Origin: an uncultured Collinsella sp.
GTDB lineage: Bacteria; Actinomycetota; Coriobacteriia; Coriobacteriales; Coriobacteriaceae
Assembly (NCBI GenBank): GCA_900541875.1
Contig: UQLF01000001.1
Coordinates: 124,001 to 188,000, forward strand
Direction of reading: 5' to 3'
Length of the DNA: 64,000 nt
In this document: positions 59,520-64,000 of the stretch, piece by piece
How the letters are laid out: the number at the start of each line of letters is the position of its first letter
How positions within the stretch are numbered: position 1 is the stretch's first letter
Position numbers and translations under genes: made by a program
Notes under the pieces: generated by a model
Seen by the model: only the letters and a program-made list of their open reading frames with translations
Database searches by the model: none
Told to the model about the DNA's origin: nothing

Positions 59520-61661
59520 ATGCTCTTTTCCCGCCGTTCTGCTACATCTGCCTGTGCCGTTGCGCTTATCGTAATGGCGGTCACCCCTTATCACCGGTTT
59601 TCATCTTCAATCGGCCTGGCATCAGGTGCAATGACCTGGCTCGTTATCCTTGGCGCATGCCTCGCGGCGTTTGGTCACGGTGTTGCGCTCCGCAAGGGGA
59701 GAGAAATAAGACGGCCGAAGCATCTCGGTGCTATCGGTGTTTTCCTTGGTGTTATTGCTACGGTTCCCGAATGGGCCGACTTGGCCTTCTATGCTCGCGG
59801 AGATTCTATTCCATTCGTGTTCGCGCCTATCTGGTTGTTGCGCGGCGTTTCATGCGCCTCGTGCTTCACTGGGTCGTTGCTCCTCTCATATGTAATTTGG
59901 GATACGGCGGGCTCTCCTTTGATACGGGGGGCGGCGCGGGACGGCGAAAGGGGGACCCGCCGACCGCAGAGCGCGCTTTTTGCAGAAACAGTAGTTGTCC
60001 TGTCTTGCCTGCTGTTTTGCTGTCGAGTTTCATGGAGAGTCGTTCCCGAGCCATGGGGGATGCCCTCTGTAACGGCCGCATCAATTGGCATCGTGCTTTT
60101 AATTCCTCTGGTCTATCTCGTATTGGCTGCGGTCCCGCTGCTTTGCTGTCCCCGCGCCTTTGGTCGGGGGCAGGGCAACGTGTTTGCCCGTTCTGTGCTC
60201 GTAGCAGTTCCCATTGGCCTTGTTCCGGCTGTCGAGGTGGCATATTTTGCAAGCGGTGCCACGGTCATTGCATCACTGTCGATGGGGTCCGCTATTGCTG
60301 TTGCCGCCTTCGTATACACATTGCTAAGGGAGAAACGGGACAACAATTCGGATACCCCTCGCACGTCCGACCCATTCGATGCGGGGGTGTTTTCCCCTGC
60401 CCTGTCGCCTCGAGAAGAGCAGTTTGTCCGACTGCTGCTCAAAGGGAAAACGCCGGCGGAAATTGCCAGGGAGACGGGTACGAAGCCATCGACGGTGCGA
60501 ACAACGCTTCACCGAGCATACGGGAAGGCGTCGGTTGCGGGCTCACGCGAGCTCGTGGCGTTGTTTGCGGGTGAGGGTGATACTGTAGGGCCTGAGCTGC
60601 CGCAGCGGCATGCTGACGATATGTCGGCATCAGCTCGAACGCGCCGGCTGTTTCGATACCTGCTCACATTATTTTTCATCCTCCTTGCAGCGGGCCCCTT
60701 GGTAATGGCGGATAGTTATTGGGGATCCGGTGTTACGCATGCAATCGCCTTTTCTCTTGCAAGCTATACATTGGGTCTCGGGCTGCTTCTGTCGCTGTGC
60801 AGCGCGGGTAGAAAACCGAAGCGCGGGGACGATCTGGATGGAGCGGATGGGGCGATCGGGCTCGGAAGCCCGTGCGTATGGGCGATACTGTCTGCTGTGG
60901 AGTGGTCTTTTGTCTATATCGCGGCATGGAGGTGCGTACGCGATCCGTTGATGGCTGTGCCGGTCCTGTTTTGCGGCATGACGTCTATGGCTTCGCTCGC
61001 TGTTGGGCTGTGTTCATTTAAGGCGCGTGGCCGTACTCGGGCTATCGTGCCGTTGGCGTTAATAGGTGTATCCGCTTTAATCTATGCAGCCACTAGGGGG
61101 CGAATCCATGGACTTGCGGTACTGACGGGGATGCTGCTCACATATATAGTGCTGCGTAGCTGTCCGCAGCGCAAAATGCTCGGGGTATGGATGCTTTGCT
61201 TTGGGGCGACGGCTCCTGTTTGGGCTGTCTTGCTCAACATGGCGCAGGATCTGATGGTTTTCGAGCCGTTGTTCCTTACTTCGTTGCTGGGGCAAAGTTC
61301 GGCTGTCAATGTCGTCGTGGCAACGGTGATCGTCTGCTGGTCTGCGCCCATGTTCGTCACGCACATCGCGCTCACCCGCTCGGTTGAGAACGAGAAGGCC
61401 GTCTTGGAGTACCGCGCGAACGGGCTTACCGAAGCAGCTCGCGTGCGCCAGCTTGCCCTGCTTGCGTCGCGCTCCCTTTCTGATGTTCAGTCGCAAATTT
61501 TGCTGATGACGGCAGAGGGCGCAACGACAAAGACCATTGCGGAGGACGTAGGTTATGCTGCATCTACGGTGCAAGCGTTGCGATCCGCATCTTACCGCCA
61601 GTTGAAGATCAAGAACAAAGCGGAGCTTATTTCATTGTTATCGCAGGTAGATAACGTGTAA
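59520..61661 (+). CDS. Membrane-bound regulator with two LuxR-type HTH domains
   Basis: 713 aa. First membrane block of about seven helices (1-270), then a LuxR HTH at about 295-355 (SPREEQFVRLLLKGKTPAEI; TKPSTVRTTLHRAYGK). A second membrane block (about 385-610) and a second LuxR HTH at about 650-710 (LSDVQSQILLMTAEGATTKT; AASTVQALRSASYRQL) follow. Coriobacteria have many proteins of one membrane block plus one HTH; this one looks like two such units fused. GGAGG lies 4 nt before ATG 59520. It precedes an ABC exporter it may control. Confidence 0.85.
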   Translation: MLFSRRSATSACAVALIVMAVTPYHRFSSSIGLASGAMTWLVILGACLAAFGHGVALRKGREIRRPKHLGAIGVFLGVIATVPEWADLAFYARGDSIPFVFAPIWLLRGVSCASCFTGSLLLSYVIWDTAGSPLIRGAARDGERGTRRPQSALFAETVVVLSCLLFCCRVSWRVVPEPWGMPSVTAASIGIVLLIPLVYLVLAAVPLLCCPRAFGRGQGNVFARSVLVAVPIGLVPAVEVAYFASGATVIASLSMGSAIAVAAFVYTLLREKRDNNSDTPRTSDPFDAGVFSPALSPREEQFVRLLLKGKTPAEIARETGTKPSTVRTTLHRAYGKASVAGSRELVALFAGEGDTVGPELPQRHADDMSASARTRRLFRYLLTLFFILLAAGPLVMADSYWGSGVTHAIAFSLASYTLGLGLLLSLCSAGRKPKRGDDLDGADGAIGLGSPCVWAILSAVEWSFVYIAAWRCVRDPLMAVPVLFCGMTSMASLAVGLCSFKARGRTRAIVPLALIGVSALIYAATRGRIHGLAVLTGMLLTYIVLRSCPQRKMLGVWMLCFGATAPVWAVLLNMAQDLMVFEPLFLTSLLGQSSAVNVVVATVIVCWSAPMFVTHIALTRSVENEKAVLEYRANGLTEAARVRQLALLASRSLSDVQSQILLMTAEGATTKTIAEDVGYAASTVQALRSASYRQLKIKNKAELISLLSQVDNV

Positions 61662-61820
61662 ACGCCTGGATTATCAACTCAATAGCGAGTGTTTACAGAC
61701 ATCTTTCTCCATTCATGCAAAGGTTGCCGTGCGTCGACGCATTGTTAACCGCTTTTGATTGGAGAAAGCCATGAGGCGCTGTCGCTCGGCTCCATCCCAT
61801 CGATGGGAGGATGATGACAT
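61662..61820 (+). other. Gap before the ABC exporter with a 17-codon frame
   Basis: A frame of 17 codons (ATG 61771 to TGA 61824, MRRCRSAPSHRWEDDDI) has GGAG 6 nt upstream, and its TGA overlaps the TTG start of the permease gene (TTGA). It may couple translation or be a leader or signal peptide. Upstream of it nothing is recognised. Confidence 0.4.
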
Positions 61821-62702
61821 TTGAATAGAAATCTAATACGGCACGAGCTGTCCAAGATATTTGGCAATCCTATATTTGCGTTGACCCTTATGGTTGCAAC
61901 TGCCATTTCGATGGCAGCTGCCATCGAGGCGTGGTGGACACTCGAGGCCGAGCGCAAGCAGCTGTTATCTTTTGGCTACGGCATTGGTCTGCAGTCTCAG
62001 ACATACCTCGGCCAAACGCGTGAAAGTAGCTTTGGTAACTGGATCGTTGTGAGCGCGAACGCGCCGTTGCTAGCGTCGGTGTTTTTCTATGCGCTGCCGT
62101 TGCTTGCCATGTTGGCCGGGTCGTGGTCATGCCTGTCCGAGCGTTTGAACGGTTACGAGGCGCAGATCTGCACACGTGTTTCTAGAAATGCATACGTGAA
62201 CGTGAAGATGCTGTCTGCTTTTCTCTCTGCGTTTGCGGTCACGGCTATTCCGCTACTCGTGAACTTCCTGATTGTCTCAATGCTGTTTCCCGCGTATCTC
62301 CCCCGGGTCGACGAATCGACTTACGTCGGGCTCTATCTGCATAGCTATTTTTCTGGCCTGTTTTATTCCCGGCCTCTGTTATACGTGCTGGTTTATACAC
62401 TGTTCGATGCGGTGGCGCTGGGGGCTCTATCCATGGCCGTGACCGGTCTGTCGGTTGTGTTTCGCAGCAGAATCAAGGCGATGGTCGTTCCATATCTGAT
62501 TATGGTTGCATGGCACTTTGCTAACGACTGGATTTTTAGCGTCCTTTCATGCGTTGGCTTTAACTGCAACATTCTTAACAGCATCAGGTCGGAATCACTA
62601 AATAACTGGCCCGACATTCGAGCGGGGTTTGCGGAAATCATCTTGCTGTTCGTCTTTTCTTTGATTTCCGCGAGATTCTTAAAAAGACGCGAGGTGGTCT
62701 GA
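61821..62702 (+). CDS. ABC-2-type exporter membrane subunit 1
   Basis: 293 aa with about six membrane helices and the opening typical of ABC-2 permeases (LIRHELSKIFGNPIFALTLM). The TTG start has GGAGG 10 nt upstream and overlaps the stop of a 17-codon frame. Its own stop overlaps the next ATG (TGATG). It forms an exporter with the next permease and the ATPase at 63535; the substrate (peptide, drug or lantibiotic-like) is unknown. Confidence 0.82.
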   Translation: MNRNLIRHELSKIFGNPIFALTLMVATAISMAAAIEAWWTLEAERKQLLSFGYGIGLQSQTYLGQTRESSFGNWIVVSANAPLLASVFFYALPLLAMLAGSWSCLSERLNGYEAQICTRVSRNAYVNVKMLSAFLSAFAVTAIPLLVNFLIVSMLFPAYLPRVDESTYVGLYLHSYFSGLFYSRPLLYVLVYTLFDAVALGALSMAVTGLSVVFRSRIKAMVVPYLIMVAWHFANDWIFSVLSCVGFNCNILNSIRSESLNNWPDIRAGFAEIILLFVFSLISARFLKRREVV

Positions 62703-63538
62703 TGCTGTTTAGGCTGGTCGCCGCGGACCTGAGGACCGTTTTGAAGAAGGACATCCTTACTTTTATTGCGATTGCGGCAGTGACCGTTGCGAACTTGGTG
62801 TACGCCTACGGCTTGTCTTCTGTGTATGGGGTCAGGACGAATGCCTTGGGGTTTGCTGATAATCTCGCGCTCGTGTTTGCCGGATCCGCTCCGTTTGAGC
62901 CTAGGCCCGGGCTCATGTTTGTGCCTCCGTTAGGGTGGCTATTCCTCATTCTGCTTATTCTCTATACAACACTCGATTATCCGACCGAATCGTTGCACGG
63001 GTTTGGTTTGCAAGCGCTTGTTCGATGCCGGTCAAGAACCCTTTGGTGGGCCTCGCGTTTTATCTCAGTGGCGGCGGTAACGGCATTTTCGCTGCTCGTG
63101 GTGGTTTGCTCTGTTGTGATTTGGAGCTTGATGGTGAGCGCCTCGTTCAGCGCGGTCATTCATGGCGAGTCGCTTCAGCTGGCTAATTTGGCGCCGTGGT
63201 TTCTCAAAGCTGCCGAGGCGGATGCGCTGCCGTTTTTCATAGGTCTCTTATTTGCTTTTGAGGCGCTTGCGTTTGCGCAGGCAGCGGTCGGGTTTGTGCT
63301 TGGACCGTCAGTCTCGTTTGTGGTTTTAATGAGCTACCTGATCTGCTCGGCATATGCACGACATTGGGCGCTATTGGGTAACGCCTTGATGCTGTTGCGC
63401 TGGGGCGGAATTGTCAAAGAGGGAATCGCGGCGGGCTCGGGCGTCTTGTCATCAATTGGGCTTATGTCGTTATGTCTATCGCTGGGTGGACTGTGGTTTC
63501 GAAGGGCCGACCTTATAGAAAAGGGGGACAAGATATGA
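62702..63538 (+). CDS. ABC-2-type exporter membrane subunit 2
   Basis: 278 aa with about six membrane helices (ILTFIAIAAVTVANLVYAYG; LGWLFLILLILYTTLDYP). Similar size and order to subunit 1 but diverged. The ATG overlaps the upstream stop, and its own TGA overlaps the ATPase ATG (ATGA), so all three are translationally coupled. Confidence 0.8.
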   Translation: MLFRLVAADLRTVLKKDILTFIAIAAVTVANLVYAYGLSSVYGVRTNALGFADNLALVFAGSAPFEPRPGLMFVPPLGWLFLILLILYTTLDYPTESLHGFGLQALVRCRSRTLWWASRFISVAAVTAFSLLVVVCSVVIWSLMVSASFSAVIHGESLQLANLAPWFLKAAEADALPFFIGLLFAFEALAFAQAAVGFVLGPSVSFVVLMSYLICSAYARHWALLGNALMLLRWGGIVKEGIAAGSGVLSSIGLMSLCLSLGGLWFRRADLIEKGDKI

Positions 63539-64000
63539 GCGTGATCGTTAGGGACGTATCGAAGCGCATGGGCAAAAACGATGTTCTGCGCAACGTGTCC
63601 ATCGAGGTTGACCCTGGGACTGTGGTTGGGCTTCAGGGGATAAACGGTTCGGGTAAGACCATGCTTATGCGAGCGGTCTGCGGATTGATCAAGCCTACCG
63701 AAGGCGAAATCTCTATCGATGGCCAAAGGCTTGGGGTGGACATCTCGTTCCCGCCGAGTCTGGGGATGTTGATCGAGGCGCCTTCCTTTTTGGGATATCT
63801 GTCTGGCTACGACAATCTGGAGCTCATCGCTCAGATCAAGGGCGTTGCCACCCCCGAGGACATTCGCTCTGCCCTGCGGCTCGTGGGGCTCGATGCAGAC
63901 GAAAAAAAGAAGTTCCGAGCATACTCGCTTGGGATGAAGCAACGTCTGGGGATAGCTGCGGCAATTATGGAAAAGCCGAAGCTACTTGTTCTCGATGAGC
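63535..64000 (+). CDS. ABC transporter ATPase, C-terminus cut by window edge
   Basis: 155 codons visible. Walker A GINGSGKTM, Q-loop region FPPSLGMLIEAPSFL, signature YSLGMKQRLG and Walker B LLVLDE are present, so only the D-loop, H-loop and C-terminal end are missing. It is the BcrA/YxlF-like type that energises ABC-2 exporters. ATG 63535 overlaps the permease stop. Confidence 0.93.
   Translation, partial: MSVIVRDVSKRMGKNDVLRNVSIEVDPGTVVGLQGINGSGKTMLMRAVCGLIKPTEGEISIDGQRLGVDISFPPSLGMLIEAPSFLGYLSGYDNLELIAQIKGVATPEDIRSALRLVGLDADEKKKFRAYSLGMKQRLGIAAAIMEKPKLLVLDE

Overview
The window is a GC-rich chromosomal segment from an actinobacterium, most likely Coriobacteriia and probably Collinsella. 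This is an inference from gene content: an HspR-type heat-shock regulon, an fhaA-fhaB-pstP-rodA/pbpA-pknB cell-wall locus, nickel hydrogenase maturation genes, a mannose-type PTS with a DUF956 protein, GTG/TTG starts and many LuxR/AgrC-type membrane regulators. Gene content alone does not fix the species.

Layout. 1-2154: 3'-truncated mgtA (Mg2+ P-type ATPase, minus strand) behind a leader with a possible 23-codon peptide. 2592-3275: pyrE. 3276-3892: a mosaic of palindromic repeats. 3893-4747: RpiR/MurR-type regulator. 4940-6106: IS110-family transposase. 6609-7939: glucose-type PTS IIA and a lipoprotein. 8228-8896: HAD phosphatase. 9001-14095 (minus): hypE, hypD, hypC and hypF, followed by a His-rich NikR and an 82-aa companion. 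hypA lies apart at 43407. 15207-18303: thioredoxin, an unknown protein and an AgrC/LytTR two-component pair. 18596-22463: nadA-nadB-nadC-niaR de novo NAD operon behind a perfect palindromic operator. 22640-22825: 2[4Fe-4S] ferredoxin. 23421-27721: dnaK-grpE-dnaJ-hspR. 28191-30491: aconitase-type hydratase. 32161-34788: clpB, which shares a 27-bp promoter box with dnaK. 35444-36796: AAA_14/DUF4143 ATPase. 38610-43310: a TetR-controlled divergent pair, a polytopic membrane protein and a large Fe-S flavoprotein, with twin operators between them. 44173-47456: mannose-family PTS (IIAB, IIC, IID, DUF956). 47592: tRNA-Arg(CCU), followed by an IS200-type element. 49045-59081 (minus): Ser/Thr kinase and cell-wall locus whose SEDS glycosyltransferase and class B PBP are one polypeptide. 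59520-64000: a membrane regulator with two LuxR-type HTH domains, then an ABC exporter that runs off the window.

The strongest unexplained signal lies between the genes. At least six families of long palindromic sequences occur. One is a multi-helix element of about 170-190 nt that starts at the stop codon, or within 3 nt of it, of pyrE, the lipoprotein gene and hspR. Its three copies differ mostly by changes on both sides of the predicted helices, so base pairing is conserved while sequence is not. I do not recognise it as a described RNA or mobile element.
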